A stretch of 64,000 nt of DNA from Hyphomonadaceae bacterium (GTDB lineage Bacteria; Pseudomonadota; Alphaproteobacteria; Caulobacterales; Aquidulcibacteraceae): contig JAEUMR010000010.1 in the NCBI GenBank assembly GCA_016791385.1, forward strand, positions 19,822-83,821. Direction: 5' to 3'. Below, one piece after another: positions 16,725-25,642 of this stretch. The position numbers and the translations under genes are program-made. Numbering within the stretch: position 1 is the first letter of the stretch; the number at the start of each line of letters is the position of its first letter. The notes below the pieces were generated by a model. It worked only from the letters and a program-made list of their open reading frames with translations. It had not been told where the DNA came from and searched no databases.

Positions 16725-18869
16725 TTAGAACGCTCTCAGGACACGGATGCCGAATTGCCGGGGCGGGCCGGCGAATCGCAGGCCGGAATTGATCGCTCCG
16801 ACATAATGTTGGTCGGTGAGGTTCGTCGCCCACAAGGTGGTGACGAGGTCACCGTGGGTCCATGCCAATTGTGCATTGACAATATTGCGCTCCTCAATGT
16901 GATCGCCACGCGCTACGTTATGAAACAACGTCGCCCATTGTTCGGAGACGTGCCCGTAATTGATGCGCGGCGTGAGCGTGTCCCCGCCGCCCAAAGCGAA
17001 TTCGTACTGCGCGCCGATATTGAAGGTGAGTTCCGGAGCGTATGTTTGCTCGCGTCCTTCGAGATTGATGCAGGTCGCTGACGTTGGACCGGTCAACGGA
17101 TTGCAGGCGACGGCGGGCCCGCCAATACGCGGGTCGGTCGCATAAAACGTCCCTAACTCGCTGTGCAGGAGACCAAGCCCGGCATCGACCGAGAACGCGC
17201 CAAACACCGCCTCAAGCTGTGCTTCGAAGCCGTACATCCTGGTGGTGTCAGGTGCATTGAGTTCGATGTTCAGGCTCGGCACCGGGAAGTCCGGATAGCC
17301 GATGATGACCTGGAAGTTCTCGTACTCATTGTAGTAGGCGTTGATCTGAGTACGCAGATGTCCACCGAGCCAACCCGCCTTCCAGCCGACCTCGTAGCTG
17401 GTGACGTTTTCCTCGTCGAACGGCGCCGGCAGACCAAGACCGACAGGTACGTTCAGTCCCCCAGGCCGGAAACCGGTCGCAACGAATCCATAGAGGAAGT
17501 TGTGGTCGTCGACAGTCCAGTTGAGCGCCACCTTGCCTGAGAGATTGGACCATTCCTCGCGCTGGTCTTGATAGAGCGGCAGCCCAAACTGATTAACAAA
17601 AATGTGGTTGGTGGTGGTCGCTTCCGCGTAACGAGCGCCAATCTGCAACTGGAAACGCGCGGGCAGATTGAAGCTCATCTGGCCGAACACCGCCGCGCTA
17701 TCCTTCGGGTTGGTGCCTTGAATCGTGTACGCAGGCGCCGGCGTCCCGATGTACAAACGGCCATCTGAGAAGGTGTACTGATCTTCCTGGAAATACGCAC
17801 CCAAGATCCAGGTGATCGGTCCGTCATCCGGCGAAATCAGGTTCAATTCCTGTGACCAGATGGTCTCATCAACCGAGTCCGCGAAGGTCAAATTGCCTGC
17901 ACTCGTCCCATCAAGGTCAGTCCGGTACGCGGTGTTGCCTTCCTGGTAGCCTGTCACCGAGCGAATGCGAATTCCGGAGGCGGTCTCATAGTCGACGCGC
18001 AAGGTCGACCTGAGGAAGCGATCGAGCGCCAATTCCGCCGCATTCGCAGAAACGTCGAACAGGTCGTTGGTCGAATTCACCGGATCGGCGGGATAGGCGC
18101 TGAGATCCAGGTAGTCCAAATCCGTCTTGAAGTTCACGCTGAGATTTTCAGTCGGCTCCCACAGAAGACTGAATCGGCCCGCCGCAATGCGCACGCCATC
18201 ATCGCCGGTATGGGGACCGCTAATGTCATAGAAGCTGTCACGGGAGTCGCCGTACAGCGCCACGCGCGCAGCGAGCGTGTCCGAGAGCGGCACGTTGACG
18301 GCAAATTGCCCGCCCACCGCGTTGTAATTGCCGACCTGGCCAAGCGCATAGCCGTGAACGCCGCCGCCAATCACCGGATCGTTAGACACCACGAACACCG
18401 CGCCGCCGGTCGCGTTCTGGCCCACGAAAGTGCCCTGCGGGCCGCGGAGAATCTCAACCCGCGCAACATCGTAATAGGGCTCAGCGGTGAAATATCCGGG
18501 GAAGGTCGCGACACCGTCGCGATAGGTAATGACCCCGGTGGTTGTCTGCGTATTGTGCTCTGCCTTGCCGATGCCGCGAATATTGAAGTCGATCCCCTGA
18601 CCGAAATTGTTCACTGTCGCGCCGGGCGCAATAAACTGAAGCTGGTCAACATTGGCGACGCCCGCGTTGGCGAGGTCGTCGCCGGTCAATACGGTCACGG
18701 CGATCGGCGTGCGCTGCAGACTCGTGGAGCGCCGTTCGGCGGTGACAACGACTTCGTCGGTGGAATCGCTCGCGCTGCTTTCTTGAGCAGGCGTCGTCTG
18801 CGCGGCGGCGGCGCCGCACCAGCTCAGCGTCAACACGGACGCGCTCAGCCACAATGCGTGGATCTTCAT
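16725..18869 (-). CDS. TonB-dependent outer-membrane receptor
   Basis: A 714-residue protein with a signal peptide ending CGAAAAQTT. The plug domain runs from about residue 40 (DEVVVTAERRSTSLQRTPIAVTV) through GTFVGQNATGGAVFVVSNDP, and a beta-barrel ends in a terminal aromatic residue (RVLRAF). No classic C-terminal siderophore-specific feature is seen. Sequences of this length starting DEVVVTAERR are typical of receptors for organic substrates in sphingomonads and Caulobacterales. A strong ribosome site, AAGGGGAGGGAGT, precedes the ATG. It heads the TonB receptor-acyl-CoA synthetase-TetR array, whose promoter holds the second copy of the shared box. Confidence 0.9.
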   Translation of the reverse strand: MKIHALWLSASVLTLSWCGAAAAQTTPAQESSASDSTDEVVVTAERRSTSLQRTPIAVTVLTGDDLANAGVANVDQLQFIAPGATVNNFGQGIDFNIRGIGKAEHNTQTTTGVITYRDGVATFPGYFTAEPYYDVARVEILRGPQGTFVGQNATGGAVFVVSNDPVIGGGVHGYALGQVGNYNAVGGQFAVNVPLSDTLAARVALYGDSRDSFYDISGPHTGDDGVRIAAGRFSLLWEPTENLSVNFKTDLDYLDLSAYPADPVNSTNDLFDVSANAAELALDRFLRSTLRVDYETASGIRIRSVTGYQEGNTAYRTDLDGTSAGNLTFADSVDETIWSQELNLISPDDGPITWILGAYFQEDQYTFSDGRLYIGTPAPAYTIQGTNPKDSAAVFGQMSFNLPARFQLQIGARYAEATTTNHIFVNQFGLPLYQDQREEWSNLSGKVALNWTVDDHNFLYGFVATGFRPGGLNVPVGLGLPAPFDEENVTSYEVGWKAGWLGGHLRTQINAYYNEYENFQVIIGYPDFPVPSLNIELNAPDTTRMYGFEAQLEAVFGAFSVDAGLGLLHSELGTFYATDPRIGGPAVACNPLTGPTSATCINLEGREQTYAPELTFNIGAQYEFALGGGDTLTPRINYGHVSEQWATLFHNVARGDHIEERNIVNAQLAWTHGDLVTTLWATNLTDQHYVGAINSGLRFAGPPRQFGIRVLRAF

Positions 18870-18938
18870 ACTCCCTCCCCTTGGCCATGAGCCCGCGCTC
18901 TCCGGCGCATGGCCAACGCTGACCTGCCTTCAGGAACC

Positions 18939-18944
18939 TGTCAA
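18939..18944 (-). promoter_or_regulatory. Consensus -35 hexamer of the TonB receptor promoter
   Basis: TTGACA on the minus strand lies 70 bp before the receptor start, with AATTAATAT just upstream. The -10 about 17 bases further on (CAGCGT) is weak. The shared box at 18951-18970 ends seven bases upstream of this hexamer. Confidence 0.35.
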
Positions 18945-18950
18945 TATTAA

Positions 18951-18970
18951 TTCACGCGTTAGCGAATATC
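18951..18970. promoter_or_regulatory. Putative operator upstream of the TonB receptor (copy 2)
   Basis: TTCACGCGTTAGCGAATATC is the partner of the box at 11181-11200. Written with its flanking A, ATTC and GAAT form inverted ends (18950-18967), and the centre holds ACGCGT. The similarity is in the same strand orientation although the controlled genes are on opposite strands. A TetR-family site is inferred. Confidence 0.5.
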
Positions 18971-19045
18971 TTTCTCCGCAGCTATTTGCCAAGCCAGGGG
19001 GCGCGTCAGCACGTCCGGCGGGATGAGCAATGAGGGATTGGGACC

Positions 19046-19136
19046 TGGCGGAGACGGAGGGATTCGAACCCTCGATACCCTGTTCGAGTATAACGCCTTA
19101 GCAAGGCGCCGCCTTCAGCCACTCGGCCACGTCTCC
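19046..19136 (-). tRNA. tRNA-Ser (anticodon GCT)
   Basis: The minus strand folds as a class II tRNA. The acceptor GGAGACG pairs with CGTCTCC, followed by discriminator G and an encoded CCA. The D-arm begins GCCGAGTGGCTGAAGGC, the anticodon loop reads TTGCTAA, the variable arm is long, and the T-loop is GGTTCGAATCC. The GCT anticodon reads AGC/AGU serine codons. Confidence 0.97.
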
Positions 19137-19264
19137 AGCGGGCCACCCGCTTAGCCTGCACCCAGCCGCCCCGGCAAGCCCCGCTTCCCACCTGCGTTCT
19201 GGTTAACTGGCGCCGCGTTTGCGCGAACGAGCGGGAACTCACTCACGCCGAGGGCGAAAAAACC

Positions 19265-20947
19265 ATGTCACAACAGGCCTTGCGGCTTCAGAGCGCCGAT
19301 TTGGAGCAGTGTGCCGATCAAGCGGCGGCTGTTTCAACACGGATTGGCGCCGATCACGATCAAACCGCGCGCGAAGCTCAGGCCCTGGCGGCGCTCGCCG
19401 GCGAATTCGGCCTGTTCGGCCTTAACCTCGTTCTTGACTGGAAGGATGCCTGGGAAGGCTCCGCCGACGAGCCGTACCGCCTCGAACAAGACCCAAGCGA
19501 AGCCGCCAATGACGGCGCGCCATCGCCGCGCGCGCCCTTCCCAGCCCTGCCTGCAGGACGCTGGCATGTCGAAGCGCGCTACGCCACCCGCCTCATTCCC
19601 GCGACCGACTGGATCGTCATTGCGCTCACCGCTCAGCTGGCTGCGCTTTGGGGCTCCGGGCTTGGCTTGTTCGATCTCTCGATCGGCCAAGCAGCCGCCT
19701 TCGTCATGGGTGCGCTGTCGCTCAAGCTCGGGCTTTGGATCACGGAGAGCTATCGCACTACGCCTGCGCGCATGCGTCCGGAACGCGGCGTCGGCGGCTT
19801 GGCGCTCGGCGCCATCCTCGGCATCTTGGTCGCCAACACGTTTGCGCCCGACGCACGCAGCGCCGCGGCGCTGGCTGCAACGCTGCCGTTTGCGGCCATG
19901 CTGCTCGCCGGCATCCACGCAGCGCTGGCTATCTGGATCAGCGCCGCGCATCGCAAGGGCGTGTTCGCGGAAACGATTGTGTTGGTCGGCGCCACTGCAT
20001 CGGCAGAGCGCTTGGCCGCACGCCTTACCCGTGGCGGCGAAGCACGCGTGGTGGCCATCGTCGACGACCGCCTCTCGCGTGCGCCAGCGCAGCTTCACTC
20101 CATTCCCGTGACCGGCAACGTGGACGACCTGCTGGCATGGCAAGACCTGCCGCACGTCGACCGCATCGTTATCGCCGTCACGCAGAAAGCCGAGGCGCGG
20201 GTGCGCAGCATCATCGAGCGCATGCGGCCATTGCCGAACCGCGTCGATCTACTCCTCGATTACGACACGACCAGCATCAGCGGGCGTGGCTTCGACAAGC
20301 TGAGCGGGGCAGCCCTCGCCTGCGTCTCCGGCCGCCCGCACAGTGCGCGCCGCGCGCTTCTGAAACGGCTGCAAGACGTCGCGCTGAGCGCCACGCTGAT
20401 CGCACTGTTTGCGCTGCCGATGCTGTTCATCGCCGCCGCCGTGAAATTCGACAGTCGGGGGCCGGTGCTCTACCGGCAGCGCCGCCACGGCTTCAACAAC
20501 CGCATCATCACCGTGCTGAAGTTCCGCACCATGCGGCACGAGCCTGATGCGCCGCTGCGTCAGGTCACCGCGAACGATCCGCGCATCACCCGCATCGGCC
20601 GCTTCCTGCGCCGCACCAGCCTGGATGAGCTGCCGCAGCTTCTCAATGTGCTGAAGGGCGAGATGAGCCTAGTCGGGCCACGCCCCCACGCCGTCGGCAT
20701 GAAGGCGGCCGAGCGCGATCTGCACGACATCGTCGCGGAATACGCTCATCGCCACCGCGTCAAACCCGGCATCACAGGCTGGGCGCAGATCAATGGCTCG
20801 CGCGGCCCGCTCGAAACGCCCGCAGCGGTGCGCGAGCGGCTGAAGCTCGACCTCGACTATGTCGCGCGCGCCTCGCTCTGGTTTGATGTGCAGATCCTGC
20901 TGCGCACCGCGCCCGCTCTGTTTGGCGACAAGAAAGTCACGCGGTGA
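19265..20947 (+). CDS. hfsE: Polyprenyl-phosphate sugar phosphotransferase, HfsE-like
   Basis: A 560-residue polyisoprenyl-phosphate hexose-1-phosphate transferase that starts repeat-unit synthesis on undecaprenyl phosphate at the inner membrane. It has four or five helices from about 116 to 235, a Rossmann-like CoA-binding-type middle domain, and a catalytic domain from about 355. That domain holds [48 protein letters not shown] and [15 protein letters not shown]. The first ~100 residues form an extra acidic cytoplasmic extension. Its GTGA junction with the flippase and the following GT2, deacetylase and export genes match the gene content of the Caulobacter holdfast locus, hence the symbol, given by context. 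Confidence 0.82.
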   Translation: MSQQALRLQSADLEQCADQAAAVSTRIGADHDQTAREAQALAALAGEFGLFGLNLVLDWKDAWEGSADEPYRLEQDPSEAANDGAPSPRAPFPALPAGRWHVEARYATRLIPATDWIVIALTAQLAALWGSGLGLFDLSIGQAAAFVMGALSLKLGLWITESYRTTPARMRPERGVGGLALGAILGILVANTFAPDARSAAALAATLPFAAMLLAGIHAALAIWISAAHRKGVFAETIVLVGATASAERLAARLTRGGEARVVAIVDDRLSRAPAQLHSIPVTGNVDDLLAWQDLPHVDRIVIAVTQKAEARVRSIIERMRPLPNRVDLLLDYDTTSISGRGFDKLSGAALACVSGRPHSARRALLKRLQDVALSATLIALFALPMLFIAAAVKFDSRGPVLYRQRRHGFNNRIITVLKFRTMRHEPDAPLRQVTANDPRITRIGRFLRRTSLDELPQLLNVLKGEMSLVGPRPHAVGMKAAERDLHDIVAEYAHRHRVKPGITGWAQINGSRGPLETPAAVRERLKLDLDYVARASLWFDVQILLRTAPALFGDKKVTR

Positions 20948-22401
20948 AAGCTGCGCGCCTCCTTGCCGTTGCGCCGCTGCAGGCGGCGCAAGCGCTGGTC
21001 GGCTTTGGCTCCATCGTCGTGTTTACACGGTTGATGAGCGCGGAAGATTTCGGCCGCTATGCGCTGGCGCTGTCCATCTCGATGGCGGCGCACACGCTGC
21101 TGTTCACGTGGGCGGAAGCTGCGGCGTTCCGCTTCTTCGCAACTGCCCAGGCAGCGCGGCGCTTGGCCGATCACTTTGCCACCCTCCTGGGTATCGCCTT
21201 TCTGCTGGGCGGGGCGACGCTGCTGGTGACCGCGTTCATCCTCTCGCGCGCTGGTCTCGCACACGAGGCGTCGTCCATCGCCGCCTTCGCAGCGGGTGCG
21301 GCGTCGCTGCGCTTCGTGACGCGCATCGCGCGCGAGACTGACCGCGCCTCGCTCTCATTCACGCGTTATGCGGTGCTCGAGACGGCGTACCTCGCGCTCG
21401 GCTTCGCGGCTGGCGTTGGGCTTTTGATCTATTTCGACCTTGGCGCAGCCGCCCCCTTTGCCGGCCTTATGCTCGCCGGCGTGCTCATCGCCATGATCGA
21501 TGCGCCGCGCCTCTTCGCTCAAGCAAGCGGCGGGTACGTGACGCTCATGCGCACTCAACTCTATGCGCAATATGGGACGCCGCTGGCGCTGGCGCTTGTT
21601 GTTGATCTCGGCGTTCAAGCGCTGGCGCGGACGCTTGTCGCCACGCAAGCCGGCGAAGCTTCGCTTGGCGCCTATGCCGCCGCGTTCGGCCTGACGCGTC
21701 CGCTTGACCTGATTTTCACCGGCGTTGCGGCAACGTTCGCGCCGATGCTGTTCTCTGCCTACGAAAAGGAAGGCGCTGGCGCAGCCCGCGGCGTCGCCGC
21801 CGACGCGTTTGCCTGGCTCTGCGCCTTGACCCTGCCGGCCTGCGTCGGCTTGGCCATGGTGGCCGAACCCCTGACAACGTTGATGATCGGCAGAGCGCTC
21901 AGCGCTGAGGCCGCAGCCGCGATGCCATGGCTTGCGTTCGCCGCGTTGTGCTCGGGCTTTGCTCTGCACTATTGGTCAGAGGCTTTTCAGCTCACGCACC
22001 GCACCGGGCAGCGTGCACTGCTGATGCTCGCGCCTGGCGCGGTGCAACTGATGCTTACGTTTGCACTGGCCCGCACCTATGGCGCACAGGGCGCCGCGAT
22101 CGCTTCGGCGGCCGGCGCTGCGCTTGCGGCGTGCCTGCTGGCGCTGCGCGGCCGCAAGCTCTTCGACATGCCCGCGCCAAGCGGCGTTCTCGTGCGCATC
22201 GCCATCGCCACGGCGAGCATGGCTGGCGTGCTGGCCATGCTGCCGGCAGGCGACGGCGCGGGCTGGTTTGCGCTGCGGGTAGGCGTGGGCCTCGTAACCT
22301 ACCTGGCCGTCGCGTCTGCGCTCAATGTGCTGGGCGCTCGCGACCGCATCGTCCGTGCGATCCTACGGCCGGCGCCCGCCACCGCCGGCGCGGAAGGCTG
22401 A
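20944..22401 (+). CDS. hfsF: Wzx-type polysaccharide flippase, HfsF-like
   Basis: A 485-residue polytopic protein with about 12-14 hydrophobic helices and few charged loops. The N-terminal LMSAEDFGRYALALS is typical of MOP-superfamily lipid-linked oligosaccharide flippases (Wzx/RfbX). It would move the undecaprenyl-linked repeat unit across the inner membrane. The GTG start overlaps the phosphotransferase stop (GTGA). The next glycosyltransferase begins 4 bp after its stop. Length and position match HfsF in the holdfast locus; assignment to that role is by context. Confidence 0.8.
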   Translation: MKAARLLAVAPLQAAQALVGFGSIVVFTRLMSAEDFGRYALALSISMAAHTLLFTWAEAAAFRFFATAQAARRLADHFATLLGIAFLLGGATLLVTAFILSRAGLAHEASSIAAFAAGAASLRFVTRIARETDRASLSFTRYAVLETAYLALGFAAGVGLLIYFDLGAAAPFAGLMLAGVLIAMIDAPRLFAQASGGYVTLMRTQLYAQYGTPLALALVVDLGVQALARTLVATQAGEASLGAYAAAFGLTRPLDLIFTGVAATFAPMLFSAYEKEGAGAARGVAADAFAWLCALTLPACVGLAMVAEPLTTLMIGRALSAEAAAAMPWLAFAALCSGFALHYWSEAFQLTHRTGQRALLMLAPGAVQLMLTFALARTYGAQGAAIASAAGAALAACLLALRGRKLFDMPAPSGVLVRIAIATASMAGVLAMLPAGDGAGWFALRVGVGLVTYLAVASALNVLGARDRIVRAILRPAPATAGAEG

Positions 22402-22405
22402 GCCG

Positions 22406-23326
22406 ATGCGTGAACAGATCATCGCCATTGGGCAAACCTCAACGCCGGTCCGCCTCAGCGTCATCACGCCCGTTCATCGCTACGACGCTTCGCCGCTGTT
22501 GAGGAGCATGCGCGCAGCGCCCGCTGGCGTTGAGTTCATCCTGCTCGACGACGGCTCGCAATCGGCAGCGCTGCTCTCGCGCCTCGCGGACACGGCATAC
22601 AAACTTGCCGCCCCTGTGCGCATCATCGTTTGGGAAAAGAACCGTGGTCGGGCGGCCGCCCGCAACCGCCTCGTTACCGAAGCGCGCGGCGCGTACGTGC
22701 TGATGCTCGATGCCGACATGCTGCCGGACGCACCGGATTTCCTGCAGCGCTGGCTCGACGTGGCGGAGCTGCAAGCCCCGCACGCAGCGTTCGGCGGCCT
22801 CTCCCTCCGCCAAGTGTCCGCCACACCGGCGACAGCGCTGCACTACGACATGTTCGCGCGTTCGGACTGCCGTTCCACGGCGGAGCGCCAGCGCTCCCCA
22901 GCGCAATTCACGGCCAGCGCAAATCTCATGGTACGCCGCTCATTTCTTCTGGCTCATCCGTTCGACGACGCATTCGTTGGTTGGGGCTTTGAGGATGTCG
23001 AATGGGCGCTGCGCGCCAATGCGCACGCGCCGGTACTTCACGTCGACAATCCGGCCACGCATGCTGGTTTGGACGATGTCGAGGCGCTGCTGCGCAAGTC
23101 GGCGCAAGCCGGTCCCAATTTCGCGCGCCTGGCGCATCTGCACCCCGCACTCGTTTCGCGCTTCGCCGCCTATCGCGTCGCCGCCATGCTGCAGCGCCTG
23201 CCGCTGCCCCGCTTGTTCCGTCGCATCAGCGCGGACATCGCGCGCATGTCCCTCTTGCCGGCTGCCGTGCGCCGCATCGCGCTGAAGCTATTTCGCGCCA
23301 GCCATTATGCCGAGCATCTCGCATGA
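22406..23326 (+). CDS. GT2 glycosyltransferase of the hfs-like locus
   Basis: A 306-residue GT-A-fold enzyme. LSVITPVHRYDASPLLRSM opens the nucleotide-sugar domain, LLDDGSQ and MLDADMLP supply the conserved acidic residues, and GWGFEDVEWALR resembles the acceptor-side E-D motif of chondroitin-polymerase-like GT2 enzymes. It likely adds one sugar to the lipid-linked repeat on the cytoplasmic side. ATG 22406 follows GGAAGG. Its stop overlaps the deacetylase start (ATGA). By position it corresponds to HfsG in Caulobacter, but the second GT2 at 24081 is an equal candidate, so no symbol is given. Confidence 0.84.
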   Translation: MREQIIAIGQTSTPVRLSVITPVHRYDASPLLRSMRAAPAGVEFILLDDGSQSAALLSRLADTAYKLAAPVRIIVWEKNRGRAAARNRLVTEARGAYVLMLDADMLPDAPDFLQRWLDVAELQAPHAAFGGLSLRQVSATPATALHYDMFARSDCRSTAERQRSPAQFTASANLMVRRSFLLAHPFDDAFVGWGFEDVEWALRANAHAPVLHVDNPATHAGLDDVEALLRKSAQAGPNFARLAHLHPALVSRFAAYRVAAMLQRLPLPRLFRRISADIARMSLLPAAVRRIALKLFRASHYAEHLA

Positions 23327-24084
23327 CGCTGACCGCCTATTCACCCCCGCGCAACATCGCGGCAAAGTTCAAGCGCCGCGCGACCCAGCGCCATGCCGCC
23401 CGTCCTGCCACGCTGCGCTTTGACCAGCCGATCCTGTCGATCAGCTTCGATGATTTTCCCGTCAGCGCGGCCGAACACGGCGCGGCCGTCCTGGAAGCGC
23501 ACGGCGCCCGCGGCACCTACTACGCCTCAGCCGGACTGGCGCAGACAGAAGGCCCTTGCGGGCTCAATTTCAGCGCAGGTCACCTTTCGGCGCTCGTCGC
23601 GCACGGCCACGAAATCGGCTGCCACACCTTCGGGCACGAAGATTGCGCGCGCCGCAGCGCGCTCGAAACCCTGCGTGACCTTGCGCAAAACCGCGACGCA
23701 CTGGCCGCCATGGGCGCGCCAGCAGCGGCGCAGACGCTGGCGTTTCCTTACGGCGAGACCACCATCGAGTTGAAGCAGAGCCTGCCGCCACGCTATCGCT
23801 GTGCGCGCGGCATTCTGCCAGGTCTCAATGTCGGCGCCGCTGATCTCGCTCAACTGCACGCTTACGCGCTCTTCGGCGCCAATTGGCGAGGCAATCTGCG
23901 CCATGCGCTGAAGCGCGCCGCGAAGAAGAAGGCGTGGGTGATCGGTTTCACGCACGATGTGTTGGCGGCGCCTTCGCCGTGGGGCACGAGCGTAAGCGAA
24001 CTCGACGCGCTGCTGACCCAGGCGCAAGCGCTCGGCTTCGCCATCCTTCCCGTCAACGAAGCGCTCGACCGGAGGCGTCCATGA
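23323..24084 (+). CDS. hfsH: Polysaccharide deacetylase, HfsH-like
   Basis: A 253-residue NodB/CE4-type protein. ISFDDF (Asp43, Asp44) matches the TFDD catalytic-base motif, and HTFGH (His101, His105) the metal-binding HxxxH motif. AFPYGE and the late FTHDV fit motifs 3 to 5. It would remove N-acetyl groups from GlcNAc residues; in Caulobacter HfsH such deacetylation makes the holdfast cohesive and sticky. There is no signal peptide, consistent with cytoplasmic action on the lipid-linked intermediate. It is coupled on both sides by ATGA overlaps to GT2 genes. Confidence 0.85.
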   Translation: MTLTAYSPPRNIAAKFKRRATQRHAARPATLRFDQPILSISFDDFPVSAAEHGAAVLEAHGARGTYYASAGLAQTEGPCGLNFSAGHLSALVAHGHEIGCHTFGHEDCARRSALETLRDLAQNRDALAAMGAPAAAQTLAFPYGETTIELKQSLPPRYRCARGILPGLNVGAADLAQLHAYALFGANWRGNLRHALKRAAKKKAWVIGFTHDVLAAPSPWGTSVSELDALLTQAQALGFAILPVNEALDRRRP

Positions 24085-25040
24085 TCAAAGTCAGCGTCCT
24101 GATCCCGACTTTCCGCCGCCCGGAAAGCTTCGCACGCGCCGCCCGGAGCGTCTTCACCCAACAAGGCGTCGAGAACGTCGAACTCATCGCCGTCGATAAC
24201 TCACCCGAAGGCTCCGCGCTCAGCACGTTCGCCGCGCTCTCTAAGGATGCGCCGATCCCGTTCCGCTGGACGCATGCGCCCAATCCCGGCGTCTCCAGCG
24301 CGCGCAACACTGCGCTGGCGCTGGCGCAGGGCGAGTTGATCGCCTGGCTCGATGATGACGAGGAAGCCTCGCCGGGCTGGCTCGCAGCGCTCATCGCAGT
24401 GCGCTGCGAAACGGGCGCACAGAGCGTGTTCGGACCGGTGCAGGCACGCGCCGGCGCCGGGGCAGGTAATGCGCACTTCCACGAGAAACTCTACACGCGC
24501 ACCGGCCCGCGTGAGAGCGGCATCGTCGCCAAGCCCTACGGCATGGGCAATTCACTGCAGCCGCGTCGCATGTTCGAAGACGGCGCGCCGTTCAATCCCA
24601 GCGCCAATCAGCGCGGCGGGGAGGACGACACATTGTTCGCCGCCTGGGCGGAGGCAGGCGCACAATTCGCATGGGCTGCCGATGCATCGGTGATCGAGCA
24701 TCTGGGCGCTGAGCGGACGCATCTGCGCCATGGCCTCAAGCGCGCTTTCGCCTACGGCCAGGGGCCCAGCGAAACTTCCTGGGCGCAACGCGACTACGCT
24801 GCGCTCACCCGCCACATAATTGTCGGCGTGGCGCAAACGCTCGTCTTTGGCGCCGTGGGCTTGGCGCTAACACCGCTTTCAGCCAGACACGGCTTGGACC
24901 TCATCGGTCGTGCAGCGCGGGGCGCGGGCAAAGTGTTCTGGTTCTGCGAGCAGCGCTTCTATGGCGCTGCGTTGATCGATCAGACCGCGCGCCGCAGCAC
25001 ACGCTCGATCAGAACGACCGACGCATCCGCACCGGCATAA
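24081..25040 (+). CDS. Second GT2 glycosyltransferase of the hfs-like locus
   Basis: A 319-residue GT-A enzyme with VSVLIPTFRRPESFARAARS, IAVDNSPEGS, PGVSSARNTAL, AWLDDDEEASPGWL and GGEDDTLFAAW, in the expected GT2 order (nucleotide site, DxD, acceptor acidic motif). A hydrophobic region near residues 250-270 may touch the membrane. GGAGG lies 7 bp before the ATG, and the ATG overlaps the deacetylase stop. The last 61 bp overlap the 3' end of the convergent HfsB-like gene, so the two transcripts are antisense over their ends. Confidence 0.85.
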   Translation: MIKVSVLIPTFRRPESFARAARSVFTQQGVENVELIAVDNSPEGSALSTFAALSKDAPIPFRWTHAPNPGVSSARNTALALAQGELIAWLDDDEEASPGWLAALIAVRCETGAQSVFGPVQARAGAGAGNAHFHEKLYTRTGPRESGIVAKPYGMGNSLQPRRMFEDGAPFNPSANQRGGEDDTLFAAWAEAGAQFAWAADASVIEHLGAERTHLRHGLKRAFAYGQGPSETSWAQRDYAALTRHIIVGVAQTLVFGAVGLALTPLSARHGLDLIGRAARGAGKVFWFCEQRFYGAALIDQTARRSTRSIRTTDASAPA

Positions 25041-25642
25041 ATGAGCCCGAGAAGGTTCGCGCCGGCCTCAACCAGCGCCTGCTTTGCCCGCGACGCTGCA
25101 GGTGCAGCCCCCGCGTCTGCGCCAACCACCAGCACGACGCCGTCCATGTGCCGCGCGAGACGGAGGGCGATATCGCTGCGGTCGAGCGAAGGCGCATCGA
25201 CGATCGCCACAGCGCCCTCGGCGCGGATTGCATCCCAATAGGCCGGCCCCGGCGGCACGACGACACGTGCGTTCACAGGCACAGCGCGGGAATCGAACAC
25301 GCCAGCCTTGATGCGGGTCTGTCCTACGCGATGGAAGTTGAAAGCCGGGCTGATGAGGCTGCCCACTCCGAACAGCGACACACCGTGGACTTCGCCATCC
25401 TGCTTCGGCCCGAGCGGTGCGTATTCGCTTAGGGCCTTGGCCAAGCCGTTACGCTTCAGGTTCAGGTCGATCGCGTACACATTCGTGTTCTTGCAGGCTT
25501 GAGCAATTGCGCAGGCCGCAGTGGTCACGCCCTCGCCGCGCTGCGCACTGACCAGCATCAGCGCCCGGCCCGCGCCGCGCCGGAACGGCTGCACCGCAAG
25601 CGCCTCCAGAACGCCTTCAACGGAGAAGCTCTGTTTGCTCAT
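24980..25642 (-). CDS. hfsB: BY-kinase-like protein with degenerate P-loop, HfsB-like
   Basis: A 220-residue protein with the fold order of the cytoplasmic domain of bacterial tyrosine kinases (CpsD/Wzc): SAQRGEGVTTAACAIA, VYAIDLNLKRN, then AVAIVDAP and VVLVVGADAG. In the Walker A position the invariant lysine is Val39 (GEGVTT), and there is no C-terminal tyrosine cluster, so ATP hydrolysis or autophosphorylation looks doubtful. It overlaps the co-polymerase gene (ATGA), the arrangement expected for HfsA-HfsB. A structural or regulatory partner of the co-polymerase is the most likely role. Confidence 0.75.
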   Translation of the reverse strand: MSKQSFSVEGVLEALAVQPFRRGAGRALMLVSAQRGEGVTTAACAIAQACKNTNVYAIDLNLKRNGLAKALSEYAPLGPKQDGEVHGVSLFGVGSLISPAFNFHRVGQTRIKAGVFDSRAVPVNARVVVPPGPAYWDAIRAEGAVAIVDAPSLDRSDIALRLARHMDGVVLVVGADAGAAPAASRAKQALVEAGANLLGLIYAGADASVVLIERVLRRAV

